Of a stretch of DNA of 64,000 nucleotides, positions 1-8,663 are shown one piece after another. Each line of letters begins with the position of its first letter. The stretch's first letter is position 1. This DNA is from Biformimicrobium ophioploci. Lineage in GTDB: Bacteria > Pseudomonadota > Gammaproteobacteria > Pseudomonadales > Cellvibrionaceae. Under the pieces are notes generated by a model. The model did not search any database and was not told the origin of the DNA. It saw only the letters and a program-made list of their open reading frames with translations. Location: positions 372,001-436,000 of the forward strand of contig NZ_BSYJ01000002.1 in the NCBI RefSeq assembly GCF_030270605.1, read 5' to 3'. A program made the position numbers and the translations under genes.

Positions 1-667
1 TTCCCCGTAGCTTCGGCGTTTTGTGCTCTTCCGGCAGGGTGCAGAGGCGGTCCATGCGGGTGGTGCTGCCGTCGGCGTATTCCCACACCAGTTGTTCGCC
101 ATCCATGTAGCGTTTGACCACGACGGGCCCCCAGCCGAATACGCGGAACTCCAGTACGCCGTTATTCCAGGTGGTGCCGGCGGAGCTGCGAGCGCAGTAT
201 TCGCGTTCGCCAGCAGTGAACAGGACGGAGCCCTCGGTATCGTTAGAGGTGAGGCCGCCGGTACTGTTGGGACCCAGGTCGTGGATGATGCCGGCTGAGG
301 TGATGACCATCCGCTCGCCGCACTGCTCGACCCGTTCCAGATGACCTTTGTATCCGCCTTCTACACCAATCCACAGGCCGCGCAGGTCCGCCGTGCCATC
401 AGCCAGCGGCTCGGTGCACTCGGCCAGAATCGGTAACGGGAAGTGCTCGTAAGCGCAGCCGGGGGTGTTGCCCTTGGGGATGTCGGCGGCCATCTTGCCG
501 CTGCCGTCCAGTTCCGGCAGCGCGCAGTAGTTGAGGGTGCTACCGTCGCCGGCGAGGATAGCGGGGTCGGTGGTCAGCGGTGGGCGGGCGGAGAAAAAAG
601 CCAGCCAAAAAGCCCAGGCGAAAAACGCCAGCAGGGCCAGTGCGGTGCGGGTAAACCATTTTTTCAT
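1..667 (-). CDS. Hypothetical exported or membrane-anchored protein (3' end outside window)
   Basis: The frame is open from an ATG at 667 to the window edge (222 codons, no stop), so the C-terminus is missing. Residues 1-28 are a short Lys start and a strongly hydrophobic Ala/Leu/Phe/Trp stretch, a signal anchor or uncleaved signal peptide. The rest is soluble, with several spaced cysteines (for example NYCAL near 48 and EYCARS near 160) and alternating polar/aromatic segments that suggest a beta-rich periplasmic domain. I do not recognise the family. It starts 22 bp after the stop of the metallo-hydrolase gene on the same strand, so the two are probably co-transcribed. Confidence 0.7.
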   Translation of the reverse strand, partial: MKKWFTRTALALLAFFAWAFWLAFFSARPPLTTDPAILAGDGSTLNYCALPELDGSGKMAADIPKGNTPGCAYEHFPLPILAECTEPLADGTADLRGLWIGVEGGYKGHLERVEQCGERMVITSAGIIHDLGPNSTGGLTSNDTEGSVLFTAGEREYCARSSAGTTWNNGVLEFRVFGWGPVVVKRYMDGEQLVWEYADGSTTRMDRLCTLPEEHKTPKLRG

Positions 668-689
668 TGTGTGATTCCTGTAGGGCTAT

Positions 690-1772
690 TCAGAGCCCTT
701 CTGAGATCATGCGGATTTCGTCACTGCCGCCGGGCAGGGAGAACAGGGTACCGTCGCGGGTGATTGTCACCGGACCTGAATAAATCTCGTCCAGGCCGTC
801 CACAAATACCGCCTCCATAGCCGGCACGCGCAGTGGTGGCACCAGGTGGTACAGGGCCAGGTGGCCAACGCCGGCGCGCTGCGCACTTTCGGCGGCTTCG
901 CTGGGGCTGGTGTGGTAATCCTGTATGTCATGCATCACCTTGGCGGCGATGGCGTTGCCGGTTTGCTTGCCGACTTTTCCGATAATGCCGACCAGCTTGC
1001 GTGACAGCGCCTCGTGCAGCAGCAGGTCGGCGCCTTTGGCGAAGTGCTCCAGGTTGGGCGACTGCACGGTATCGCCGCTGATCACCACACTGCGGCCGGC
1101 GTAGTCGAAGCGGTAGCCTACTGCCGGTTCCACGGGTGCGTGTTCAACGCGGAAGGCGGTGATGCGCAGCCCGTCACGGTCCCATATAACCTCGCCCACG
1201 CCGTCTGCGGGTACTGCAAACGGCTGCGCCACCATGCCTTTGCCGGACAGCGGTGCCACCGTATCCCCGTGGTGGTCGTGGCGGTACTGCATGTCCTGGG
1301 CGTAAGCCTGGTTGAAGCCCTCCACTACCTGCTGCACGCCTTCCGGGGCAAGCACCGGCAGGGGGCTGGTGTTGGCATTGCTGGCCCAGCGCAGGGTGGC
1401 CACTTCGCCGAGACCGTCGATATGATCGGAGTGGAAGTGGGTCAGCAGCACCGCATCAATCTCGCCGATGGGCAGGCGCATCATGCCGATGGTCTTGGCA
1501 CCGCCGCTGCCGGCATCCACCATCAGCAGGTTTTCGCCCGCCATCACCAGCAGGCAGGGGCCGGAGCGCTGCGGGTCGGCCATGGGGCTGCCAGCACCGC
1601 ACACGGCAACGTGCAGGCCATCACCCAGTTCTGCGAGGGTGTCGGCGGCCATCATCCGCGGCATGGCACGCTCCATCAGGACGGGCGCGATCTTTGCACG
1701 CTGGCTGAACAGAGCCAGAGCGGCGATGGCGATCACTCCAAGTCCCAGGATAATTTTTTTGTTCGTGTTCAT
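690..1772 (-). CDS. MBL-fold metallo-hydrolase, membrane-anchored
   Basis: This 360-residue protein has an N-terminal hydrophobic anchor (about 5-22) and a metallo-beta-lactamase domain. The zinc motif THFHSDHIDG lies at about 111-120, preceded by the LLMVDAGSGG strand typical of the fold, and later metal ligands are suggested by VISGDTV and ALYHLVPP. The family hydrolyses esters, phosphodiesters or lactones, so the substrate cannot be named. I chose the ATG at 1772 because GGAG precedes it at good spacing and the hydrophobic anchor follows at once; an open extension to 1931 looks non-coding. It is divergent from the GST gene at 1952, with a putative operator between them. Confidence 0.85.
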   Translation of the reverse strand: MNTNKKIILGLGVIAIAALALFSQRAKIAPVLMERAMPRMMAADTLAELGDGLHVAVCGAGSPMADPQRSGPCLLVMAGENLLMVDAGSGGAKTIGMMRLPIGEIDAVLLTHFHSDHIDGLGEVATLRWASNANTSPLPVLAPEGVQQVVEGFNQAYAQDMQYRHDHHGDTVAPLSGKGMVAQPFAVPADGVGEVIWDRDGLRITAFRVEHAPVEPAVGYRFDYAGRSVVISGDTVQSPNLEHFAKGADLLLHEALSRKLVGIIGKVGKQTGNAIAAKVMHDIQDYHTSPSEAAESAQRAGVGHLALYHLVPPLRVPAMEAVFVDGLDEIYSGPVTITRDGTLFSLPGGSDEIRMISEGL

Positions 1773-1847
1773 TGTGTGGCTCCTTTCGGCACTTCCAATG
1801 GCGGAATGATGCCAGCTGTGCACTTGTGCGCGCATCGCTTTACCTAA

Positions 1848-1864
1848 TGTCACAAAGTATGCCA
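1848..1864. promoter_or_regulatory. Putative regulon operator, site 1
   Basis: The 17-mer TGTCACAAAGTATGCCA is an imperfect palindrome with TGTCA and TGCCA half-sites. It sits between the divergent metallo-hydrolase (start 1772) and GST (start 1952) genes. Six more sites of the form TGnC-N8-TGnC occur in other intergenic regions up to 34.9 kb. That it is a binding site is inference from recurrence and position. Confidence 0.5.
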
Positions 1865-1951
1865 CTATTTGGTCGAGAGTAAAAATACCAATAAAGCCGC
1901 TGCGGGGCCCGTTGCCGCCTGCGCAGTTCACTACCAGACCGGAGTAGCCCG

Positions 1952-3124
1952 ATGACCGAGCCCTATGTGATGTATGGAATCCCCGCTTCGCTGTATACCG
2001 CCAAGGTACGCTGCTATATGCGCAAGCAGGGAATCGGGTTTACCGAGTGCGGGGTGAACCACCCGCATTACCAGAAGGCGATCGTGCCGCAGCTCGGCCG
2101 TTTTATCATGCCGGTGGTGGAGAGTACCGCGGGTGAGGTGATTCAGGACGGTACCGACATCATCGATTACTTCGAGCAGCAGGGCCTGTACCGCCAGTCG
2201 GCCTATCCGGATACGCCGCTGCAGCGCACCGTGGCGCACCTGTTCGAGCTGTTTGGCGGGGAAGGGCTATTGCGCCCGGCGATGCACTACCGCTGGCACT
2301 TCGACGAGGAAAACCTGACCTTTCTGAAAGATGAGTTCTGTGCGGGCCTGGTACCGCCCGGCACGGATGAGAATGGGCGTACGCAAATATTCGAGTTTGC
2401 CAGCGGGCGCATGCGCAAGGCCGCGGTCGGCTTTGGCGCGCCGGTCGAGGCGCGTGCACTGATCGAACAGTCTTACGCCGAATTCCTGGCGCTTTTCTCC
2501 GAGCATCTCGCCGCTGCACCCTACCTGCTCGGTGGCCGCCCAACCCTCGGTGACTATGGTCTCACCGGCCCGCTCTACGGGCATATGGCGCGCGACCCCA
2601 AACCCGCCGCGCTGATGCGTGAGACGGCGCCGCGGGTGGCGCGCTGGGTGGAGCGTATGCATGCGCCGGAACAGGTAGCCGTGGAGTATGCAGAAGAATA
2701 TGTGGGAGAAAACGCTCCGCTGTTTGCCGATGACGCTATTCCCGATACCCTGAAGGCGCTGATGCGCTATGTGGCCGAGGAATACCTGCCGGAGCTGGAG
2801 GCGCATGTGGCCTTTGCCAACCAATGGTTGCGCGAGCGCCCGGACCTGAAGGACGGTACCAACGGATGCGAAAATCCCGCCACACGTATGATCGGCAAGG
2901 CAGAGTTCCAGTGGCGCGGCATATCATTGAGTACTTGGGTGATGCCGTATCGTTTCTACCTGCTGCAGCGCATCCAGGACAGCTACGACGCGGCAACGCA
3001 CGCCGAACAGGAAGCCATCACGGCGCTGTTTGCCGAGACCGGGCTGGAAGCGATGCTGAGCCTGCGTACCGACCGCCGGGTAGAGCGCCACAAGCACCTG
3101 GAAGTGTGGGGGCCGTTGCGTTAA
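1952..3124 (+). CDS. Extended glutathione S-transferase-like protein (paralog A)
   Basis: The protein has 390 residues, long for a GST (usually about 200-230). Residues 1-85 form a thioredoxin-like GST N-domain (YGIPASLYTAKVRCYM, then VIQDGTDIIDYFE, the usual QDSTPII glutathione-site motif with changes). A helical domain follows with MHYRWHF at 111-117, then a C-terminal extension. The genes at 16007 and 23693 encode paralogs with the same layout and an H-x-RW motif at the same place. Catalysis (conjugation, dehalogenation or isomerisation) cannot be assigned. A strong rho-independent terminator follows, so it is a single-gene unit divergent from the metallo-hydrolase. Confidence 0.85.
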   Translation: MTEPYVMYGIPASLYTAKVRCYMRKQGIGFTECGVNHPHYQKAIVPQLGRFIMPVVESTAGEVIQDGTDIIDYFEQQGLYRQSAYPDTPLQRTVAHLFELFGGEGLLRPAMHYRWHFDEENLTFLKDEFCAGLVPPGTDENGRTQIFEFASGRMRKAAVGFGAPVEARALIEQSYAEFLALFSEHLAAAPYLLGGRPTLGDYGLTGPLYGHMARDPKPAALMRETAPRVARWVERMHAPEQVAVEYAEEYVGENAPLFADDAIPDTLKALMRYVAEEYLPELEAHVAFANQWLRERPDLKDGTNGCENPATRMIGKAEFQWRGISLSTWVMPYRFYLLQRIQDSYDAATHAEQEAITALFAETGLEAMLSLRTDRRVERHKHLEVWGPLR

Positions 3125-3150
3125 GCAGATGCGCTTGACGCATGTTTATG

Positions 3151-3173
3151 GGCCGCAGCAAGCGGCCTTTTTT
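3151..3173 (+). terminator. Rho-independent terminator after GST paralog A
   Basis: A perfect 6-bp stem (ggccgc / gcggcc) with loop agcaa is followed by six T on the plus strand, 26 bp after the GST stop codon. Confidence 0.85.
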
Positions 3174-3221
3174 ATGTTCTAATTCTATGAAATATTCCCC
3201 GATCAATGTTGGAGAAGATGA

Positions 3222-3458
3222 ATGCTGAAAAAAATACTGAAAGCCCTGATGATCATATTGTGGCTGGTGATCCTGGTGAGCATTGTCCCCGGGGTAGACA
3301 TGCCCTATGAGCAGGGCCTGCAGCGACTGGGGCTGATACTGGTTGTGGTGCACCTGCTGGAGTTCGCAGTGTTCCGGGCGCGTATTCGCAAGCAATCTGA
3401 AAACTGGAAAGTTACCCTGCCCAATACCCTTTTGTATGGGGTGCTTTACTGGTATTGA
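3222..3458 (+). CDS. Small membrane protein, DUF1145-like
   Basis: The 78-residue protein has two hydrophobic segments (about 5-24 and 36-52) followed by a basic stretch RARIRKQSENW and a hydrophobic C-terminus. Size, topology and the LLVVVHLLEFAVF-like second helix fit the DUF1145 family of small inner-membrane proteins (YhhL-like). The assignment is from memory of the family pattern. The function is unknown. The start is supported by GGAG at ideal distance (ttggagaagatgaATG). It lies between two terminators and is transcribed alone. Confidence 0.75.
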   Translation: MLKKILKALMIILWLVILVSIVPGVDMPYEQGLQRLGLILVVVHLLEFAVFRARIRKQSENWKVTLPNTLLYGVLYWY

Positions 3459-3521
3459 AACTGGTTGTGCATTTTGATTATGCGGATTTAACGGTGTACT
3501 GAGTGTATGCTGTGCGGCTGC

Positions 3522-3545
3522 AAAAAAAGGGCCCAGTAAGGGCCC
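3522..3545 (-). terminator. Rho-independent terminator of the fadD / acyl-CoA dehydrogenase unit
   Basis: A perfect gggccc / gggccc stem (3529-3534 and 3540-3545) with a 5-nt loop is followed, read on the minus strand, by seven T. It lies about 45 bp beyond the acyl-CoA dehydrogenase stop. Confidence 0.9.
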
Positions 3546-3588
3546 AAGAGATCAGCAAGGTGACGTATAGCCAGCTACGCTGGAGGAA

Positions 3589-5385
3589 TCAGAATGCGAA
3601 GTGCTCCGCAGCGATGGCCATCATGCTGTCGCCGCCGTTCTGGATGCAGGCGCTGTGGCTCTTGGCCCGCGGCAGTACCCGGTCAAAGTAGAAAGCACCG
3701 GTCTGAAGCTTGGCTGTATAGAAATCCGTATCGCCGCTGCCACCGGCGAGCTTCTCCTGCGCAGTGGCCATCATGCGCAGCCAGTAGTAGCCCAGCGTGA
3801 CGTAACCGGCGAACATCAGGTAGTCCACCGAAGCCGCACCGATCTCTTCCGGGTTGGCTGCGGCGAGCTTGCCGATGGTTGCGGTGAGCGACTGCAGCTC
3901 TTCCAGGTACTGGCCAATCACCGCGGCGCGCGGTGCCAGTTGTTCGTCTGCGTTGCACTGGCCGAGGAAACTGCCCATTTCCTGCATGAAACCCTTCAGC
4001 AATTCGCCCTGGCTGCCCAGCACCTTGCGGGCCAGCAGGTCCAGTGCCTGGATACCGGTGGTGCCCTCGTACAGGCAGGAAATCTTGGTGTCGCGCATCA
4101 GCTGTTCCATGCCCCATTCGGAAATGAAACCATGGCCGCCGTACACTTGTACGCCGTGGCTGGTGGACTCCATGCCGGTCTCGGTGAGGAAGGCCTTGGC
4201 AATAGGGGTGAGCAGGGCCAGCTTGGCTTCCGCACGCGCGCGTTCGTCCGCGTCTTGACTCTTGTGAGTGGTGTCGATCAGCAACGACAGGTCGGCGCTC
4301 ATGGCGCGGCCGCCTTCGGCAAAGGCTTTCTGGGTCAGGAGCATGCGGCGCACGTCCGGGTGCACGATGATCGGGTCGGCCGCCCCGTCCGGGTTTTTGG
4401 CGCCGGACAGGGCGCGCATCTGCAGGCGCTCGCGGGCGTAGGTCAGCGAGCCCTGGAAGGCGGCTTCCGAGGCGGCCACGCCCTCAAGTGCTACGCCCAG
4501 GCGCGCAGAGTTCATGAAGGTGAACATGCAATTGAGGCCGCGGTTGACCTCGCCAACGAGGTAGCCGCGGGCGTCGTCAAAGTTGAGTACGCAGGTGGCG
4601 CTGCCCTTGATGCCCATCTTGTGTTCGATGGAGGCGCAATGCACACCGTTGCGTTCCTCAAGCGCGCCCTCTTCACTGACGTTGACCTTGGGCACGATAA
4701 ACAGCGAAATACCCTTGGTGCCCGCCGGGGAGCCGGGGATGCGCGCCAGCACGATGTGCACGATGTTTTCTGCCAGGTCGTGGTCACCGGCACTGATAAA
4801 AATCTTGCTACCGTTGAGGCGGTAGCTGCCATCATCGTTGACTTCGGCCTTGGTGCGCAGCAGGCCCAGGTCAGTGCCGCAGTGGGGCTCGGTCAGGCAC
4901 ATGGTGCCGGTCCAGCGTCCTTCGACCAGCGCCGGCAGGAACCGGGCTTTCTGGGCGTCGGTGCCGTGCGCCTCCAGTGTTGCCATGGCGCCGTGGCTGA
5001 GGCCCGGGTACATGCTCCAGCTGTGGTTGGCTGCGGATATCATTTCGCTGATCGGCTGCTGCAGCGAATGTGGCAGGCCCTGGCCACCAAACGCCTCACT
5101 CTGCGCCAGGGTTGGCCAGCCCGCTTCCTTATACTGCTCGTAGGCTTCCTTGAACCCGTCAGGCGTGGTCACTTCACCGTCGTTCCACTGGCAGCCCTGT
5201 TCGTCGCCGATGCGGTTCAGGGGCGCGACAACCTCCTCTACAAACTTGGCCGCTTCTTCGTAAATGGCATTCATGGTGTCCGCGTCGACATCCTCGAAAC
5301 CGAGCTTGCGATAGTGGGTCTCGCAGTCGAACACTTCCTGGAGTACAAACTGCATGTCGCGTAGCGGGGCTTTATATTCGGGCAT
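3589..5385 (-). CDS. Long acyl-CoA dehydrogenase (bacterial FadE-like, about 600 aa)
   Basis: The enzyme oxidises acyl-CoA to 2-enoyl-CoA with FAD, the first oxidative step of beta-oxidation. The 598 residues match the long bacterial class that carries an extra C-terminal domain. Visible motifs are the FAD/substrate loop CLTEPHCGTDLGLLRTKA, FISAGDHD, and LYEGTTGIQALDLLARKVL, which in this class carries the catalytic glutamate. The start at 5385 is the first ATG and gives the expected N-terminal extension. It begins 35 bp after the fadD stop and is followed by a terminator, so fadD and this gene form an operon for acyl-chain activation and oxidation. Chain-length preference is not visible. Confidence 0.93.
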   Translation of the reverse strand: MPEYKAPLRDMQFVLQEVFDCETHYRKLGFEDVDADTMNAIYEEAAKFVEEVVAPLNRIGDEQGCQWNDGEVTTPDGFKEAYEQYKEAGWPTLAQSEAFGGQGLPHSLQQPISEMISAANHSWSMYPGLSHGAMATLEAHGTDAQKARFLPALVEGRWTGTMCLTEPHCGTDLGLLRTKAEVNDDGSYRLNGSKIFISAGDHDLAENIVHIVLARIPGSPAGTKGISLFIVPKVNVSEEGALEERNGVHCASIEHKMGIKGSATCVLNFDDARGYLVGEVNRGLNCMFTFMNSARLGVALEGVAASEAAFQGSLTYARERLQMRALSGAKNPDGAADPIIVHPDVRRMLLTQKAFAEGGRAMSADLSLLIDTTHKSQDADERARAEAKLALLTPIAKAFLTETGMESTSHGVQVYGGHGFISEWGMEQLMRDTKISCLYEGTTGIQALDLLARKVLGSQGELLKGFMQEMGSFLGQCNADEQLAPRAAVIGQYLEELQSLTATIGKLAAANPEEIGAASVDYLMFAGYVTLGYYWLRMMATAQEKLAGGSGDTDFYTAKLQTGAFYFDRVLPRAKSHSACIQNGGDSMMAIAAEHFAF

Positions 5386-5420
5386 GACAATAACTCTCTA
5401 AAATTTCGTTTGGTCGGGTA

Positions 5421-7091
5421 TCAGGCTTCGATCAGGAGTTTGCGCAGGTCTTTACGCAACACTTTGCCAACAGGAGTTTTTGGCAATTCATCCATCACTT
5501 CGAATTCCCGCGGCACCTTGTAGGCGGTGAGGTGCTGGCGGCAGTGGGCAATCAGTGCCTCGGTATCCAGCTCACCCTCATGAACCTCCACGTACACGCG
5601 CACTTTCTCTCCGGTCTGATCGCAGGGCACGCCAATGGCACCGGCGGTAGCGATGGATTCGTGCATCGCGACCACTTCCTCGATTTCGTTCGGGAATACG
5701 TTAAAGCCGGAGACCAGGATCATGTCTTTCTTGCGGTCGACAATGCGCAGCAGGCCATCCTCATCCAGGGTGGCGATGTCACCGGTGGCGAGCCAGCCGT
5801 CTTGCAGGATTTCGGCAGTGGCCTCCGGGCGCTGGTAATAGCCTTGCATCACCTGAGGGCCCTTGACCCACAGCTCGCCGGGTTCGCTGGTGGCGACATC
5901 TTTGCCGTTCTCGTCTACCAGACGTACATCGGTAGAGGGCAGGGGCACGCCGATGGCGCCGCTGAAGTGCTCCTGGGTGTAGGGGCTCACGGATACACAG
6001 GGAGAGCACTCGGTGAGGCCGAAGCCTTCGAGCACTGCGCAGCCGGTTTTTTGTTGCCACTTTTCCGCCACTGCGCGCTGGGTGGCCATGCCGCCCGCCA
6101 TGGTGACTTTGAGGCCGCTGAAGTCCAGCTGGTCGAAACCGGGGGTGTTCATCAGACCATTGAACAGGGTGTTGACCCCGGTGAAGAAGCTGAAGCGGTA
6201 CTTGGACAGGGTTTTGACAAAACCCTCGAGGTCGCGGGGGTTGGCGATCAGCAGGTTGCTGCCGCCACTGGAAATAAACGCGAGGCAGTTACAGGTGAGG
6301 GCGTAGATATGGTAGAGCGGCAGGGCCGTGACCATCATTTCCTTGCCCTCTTCCATGATCGGCTCAATCATGGCCCGCGCCTGCAGCATATTGGCGATGA
6401 TATTGCGCTGGCTCAGCACCGCGCCCTTGGCCACACCGGTGGTGCCGCCGGTGTACTGCAGAAAGGCAGTATCTTCCCCGGAGATGGCTACCGGCGACAG
6501 GGTCATGCGCGCACCGCGGGCCAGGGCTTCGTTGAACCCGATAGCACCCGGCAGGCGGAAAGCGGGCACTGCCTTCTTGACCGTGCGCACCATAAAGTTG
6601 ATCAATTTGCCCTTGAGGCCCAGGCAGTCGCCCACACCGGTGGTGATCACGTGTTCCACCGGCGTCTCTTCGATGACCGCCTCGAGGGTGTGCGCGAAGA
6701 CTTCAAACACCAGGATTGCCTTGCTGCCGGAGTCCTTGAGCTGGTGGCGCAGTTCGCGCTCTGTATACAGTGGATTGACGTTGACCACGGTAATACCTGC
6801 CATCTGGGCGCCGAACAGTGCAATCGGGTATTGCAGCAGGTTGGGTACCATGATGGCGAGGCGGTCGCCCTTGACAAGCCCCAGGTCCTGCTGCAGGAAT
6901 GCGGCAAAGGCCTCGGCTTTTTCCCCCAGCTGGGCGTAGGTTAGTTCTCTGCCCATGCTGATAAATGAGGGGTTTTGGGAGAATTTCTTTACCGATTCCT
7001 GAAAAATTTCAGCGATCGAGTGGTATGCATCCGGATTGATTTCTGCAGGAACGCCTGGTGGATAAAGGGTCTCTTGCCAAGGTCTGTTCAT
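5421..7091 (-). CDS. fadD: Long-chain fatty-acid--CoA ligase
   Basis: FadD activates fatty acids with ATP and CoA at the inner face of the membrane. The 556 residues are full length for the family. The AMP-binding P-loop YTGGTTGVAKG is at 213-223, followed by the GFGLTECSP motif, WLATGDIATLDEDG, the linker DRKKDMILVSGFNVFPNEIE (the FACS signature region) and the catalytic lysine region TPVGKVLRKDLRK near the C-terminus. The gene is first in a two-gene operon with the long acyl-CoA dehydrogenase. Its promoter region is shared with the divergent gene at 7230 and holds 14-bp direct repeats and a copy of the 17-bp putative operator. Confidence 0.95.
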   Translation of the reverse strand: MNRPWQETLYPPGVPAEINPDAYHSIAEIFQESVKKFSQNPSFISMGRELTYAQLGEKAEAFAAFLQQDLGLVKGDRLAIMVPNLLQYPIALFGAQMAGITVVNVNPLYTERELRHQLKDSGSKAILVFEVFAHTLEAVIEETPVEHVITTGVGDCLGLKGKLINFMVRTVKKAVPAFRLPGAIGFNEALARGARMTLSPVAISGEDTAFLQYTGGTTGVAKGAVLSQRNIIANMLQARAMIEPIMEEGKEMMVTALPLYHIYALTCNCLAFISSGGSNLLIANPRDLEGFVKTLSKYRFSFFTGVNTLFNGLMNTPGFDQLDFSGLKVTMAGGMATQRAVAEKWQQKTGCAVLEGFGLTECSPCVSVSPYTQEHFSGAIGVPLPSTDVRLVDENGKDVATSEPGELWVKGPQVMQGYYQRPEATAEILQDGWLATGDIATLDEDGLLRIVDRKKDMILVSGFNVFPNEIEEVVAMHESIATAGAIGVPCDQTGEKVRVYVEVHEGELDTEALIAHCRQHLTAYKVPREFEVMDELPKTPVGKVLRKDLRKLLIEA

Positions 7092-7145
7092 TATTTTTTT
7101 CCTGGTCGCTCGGCGGCCGTCGGGATTCTGGCTGCCGCAGTAGTA

Positions 7146-7185
7146 TCTTCAAAATAGAATCTTCAAAATAGTAACTTCAAATATA
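7146..7185. repeat. Three direct repeats, period 14 bp, in the fadD upstream region
   Basis: The element TCTTCAAAATAG occurs at 7146-7157 and 7160-7171, and a degenerate copy (acttcaaatata) at 7174-7185. They lie 55-95 bp from the fadD start and directly beside the putative operator at 7187. Confidence 0.6.
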
Positions 7186-7186
7186 A

Positions 7187-7203
7187 TGGCATAAACTAGG
7201 ACA
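7187..7203. promoter_or_regulatory. Putative regulon operator, site 2
   Basis: On the minus strand the 17-mer reads TGTCCTAGTTTATGCCA, close to site 1. It lies between divergent fadD and the tandem DsbA-fold gene, about 27 bp before the latter's ATG. Its role as an operator is inferred from the shared motif. Confidence 0.5.
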
Positions 7204-7229
7204 ATACAATAGGTTGAAGGGGAATTGAA

Positions 7230-8639
7230 ATGGCGCAAACATTCAAAGAGCAGGGCGGCGCGGCCACCATGGACCCTGGCCCCTTGCTGCGCTGGTTGAC
7301 GTCGAAGGTCGTCACCCGCATGTGTGCGCCACAGCGCATTGAAGCGCGCCGGGAGCGGGTGGAAAGGCGCCGCCAGCGCGCCGGTGCGGCGCATGTAGTG
7401 GAGTATTTCCACCAGGTGGATGATGGTTACAGCCACCTGGCAGCGCAGATGCTGGCGGCGCTGGCCGAGCGCTATGACATCGGGCTGGTCATCCACCTGG
7501 TCAGTGCACCGAGCGGAGACAATGTGGCCGAGCCGGAATTGCTCGCGCGCCTGTCGCGGCTGGATGCCGCCCTGATCGCCCCGCACTACAAACTGCGTTT
7601 TCCCGCGGGTGACGCGGCCCCCGCACAGGAGTTGGTGCGGCAGGCCGCCGCCATCCTCTGTGCTCAGGATTTAGGCGGTTTCATGGGCTGCGCGGCGGAA
7701 GTTGGGCAGGCCCTGTGGGCCGGTGACCGGGCTCGCCTGCAGGCACTGGCCGATCAATGGTGCAGTGCCAGTGACGATCGGGTGGCGGAACGCATTGCCG
7801 CCGGTAACGCGCGGCGGCAGCAACTCAAGCACTACTCCGGTGCTATGTTCTTTTACGGCGATGAATGGTACTGGGGCGTCGACCGGCTCTACCATCTGGA
7901 GCAGCGCCTGGCTGCGCTGGGCGCGGACCACCGCGCCGGGGAGCCACTGCTGGCACCTCGCCCGCCGGTGGAACCGATTGAGCCCGAGGGTGCTGGCAGC
8001 CTGACCCTGGAATGCTTCCCGTCCCTGCGTAGCCCCTACACCGCAGTCTGCTTCGATCAAGTCGTGGCCTTTGCGCGGGCGGCTGGTATCAGGCTGGTGT
8101 TGCGGCCCGTGCTGCCAATGGTGATGCGCGGTGTGCCGGCAACCCGCGAGAAAGGCATGTATATCTTTAGCGACGCGGCGCGAGAAGCGCGTGCAGCGGG
8201 GGTCGACTTCGGTAACTTCTACGATCCCATTGGCGACCCGGTACGCAGCGCTTATGCGTTGTATCCCTGGGCCTGTAAACAGGGGCGGGAAATCGAGCTG
8301 ATGTCCTGCTTCCTGCGGGCGGCGTTTGCCGAAGGCATCAATACCAATAAAGAGCGGGGCCTGCGTTACGTGGTGGAGCAGGCCGGGCTGGATTGGCAGA
8401 CAGCGCAGGACATCCTCGCTGAAGACGCGCGCACACCTCAGGGCGAGCGCGACTGGGAAACTTTACTGGAGGGCAATCGAGAGGCGCTATACCAGGCGGG
8501 CCTGTGGGGCGTGCCGAGCTTCCGTCTGCTCGACCAGAGCGGCCATGAGCGGCTCGCAGTGTGGGGTCAGGACCGCCTGTGGCTGGTGGCCCGCACGATC
8601 CAGCAGTTGCTGACAGGGCAGCCGGAGCCTGCAGGCTGA
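7230..8639 (+). CDS. Tandem DsbA / HCCA-isomerase-fold protein
   Basis: The 469-residue protein contains two domains related to the DsbA-like family that includes 2-hydroxychromene-2-carboxylate isomerase and kappa-class GSTs. The first half begins VVEYFHQVDDGYSHLAAQ (about 51-68). The second begins SLTLECFPSLRSPYTAVCFDQ (about 255-275), has the LVLRPVLP strand, and ends with GLWGVPSFRL, the cis-Pro loop typical of the fold. No CxxC redox motif is visible, so a glutathione-dependent isomerase-like role is more likely than thiol oxidation. The start is set by AAGGGG seven bases upstream. It is divergent from fadD and shares the putative operator at 7187. Confidence 0.8.
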   Translation: MAQTFKEQGGAATMDPGPLLRWLTSKVVTRMCAPQRIEARRERVERRRQRAGAAHVVEYFHQVDDGYSHLAAQMLAALAERYDIGLVIHLVSAPSGDNVAEPELLARLSRLDAALIAPHYKLRFPAGDAAPAQELVRQAAAILCAQDLGGFMGCAAEVGQALWAGDRARLQALADQWCSASDDRVAERIAAGNARRQQLKHYSGAMFFYGDEWYWGVDRLYHLEQRLAALGADHRAGEPLLAPRPPVEPIEPEGAGSLTLECFPSLRSPYTAVCFDQVVAFARAAGIRLVLRPVLPMVMRGVPATREKGMYIFSDAAREARAAGVDFGNFYDPIGDPVRSAYALYPWACKQGREIELMSCFLRAAFAEGINTNKERGLRYVVEQAGLDWQTAQDILAEDARTPQGERDWETLLEGNREALYQAGLWGVPSFRLLDQSGHERLAVWGQDRLWLVARTIQQLLTGQPEPAG

Positions 8640-8663
8640 GGGTATTCGTTTACCCTGCAGCCT
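8633..8663. terminator. Hairpin between convergent genes
   Basis: The segments aggctg-a-ggg-ta and ta-ccc-tg-cagcct form a bulged stem around the loop ttcgtt, spanning the stop codons of the convergent DsbA-fold and OYE genes. There is no clear T-tract, so bidirectional termination is only likely. Confidence 0.4.

Noticed and set aside
3601-5364. 587-codon open frame opposite the acyl-CoA dehydrogenase
   Set aside because: Antisense shadow of a clear FadE-like gene with no recognisable domain and no Shine-Dalgarno support.
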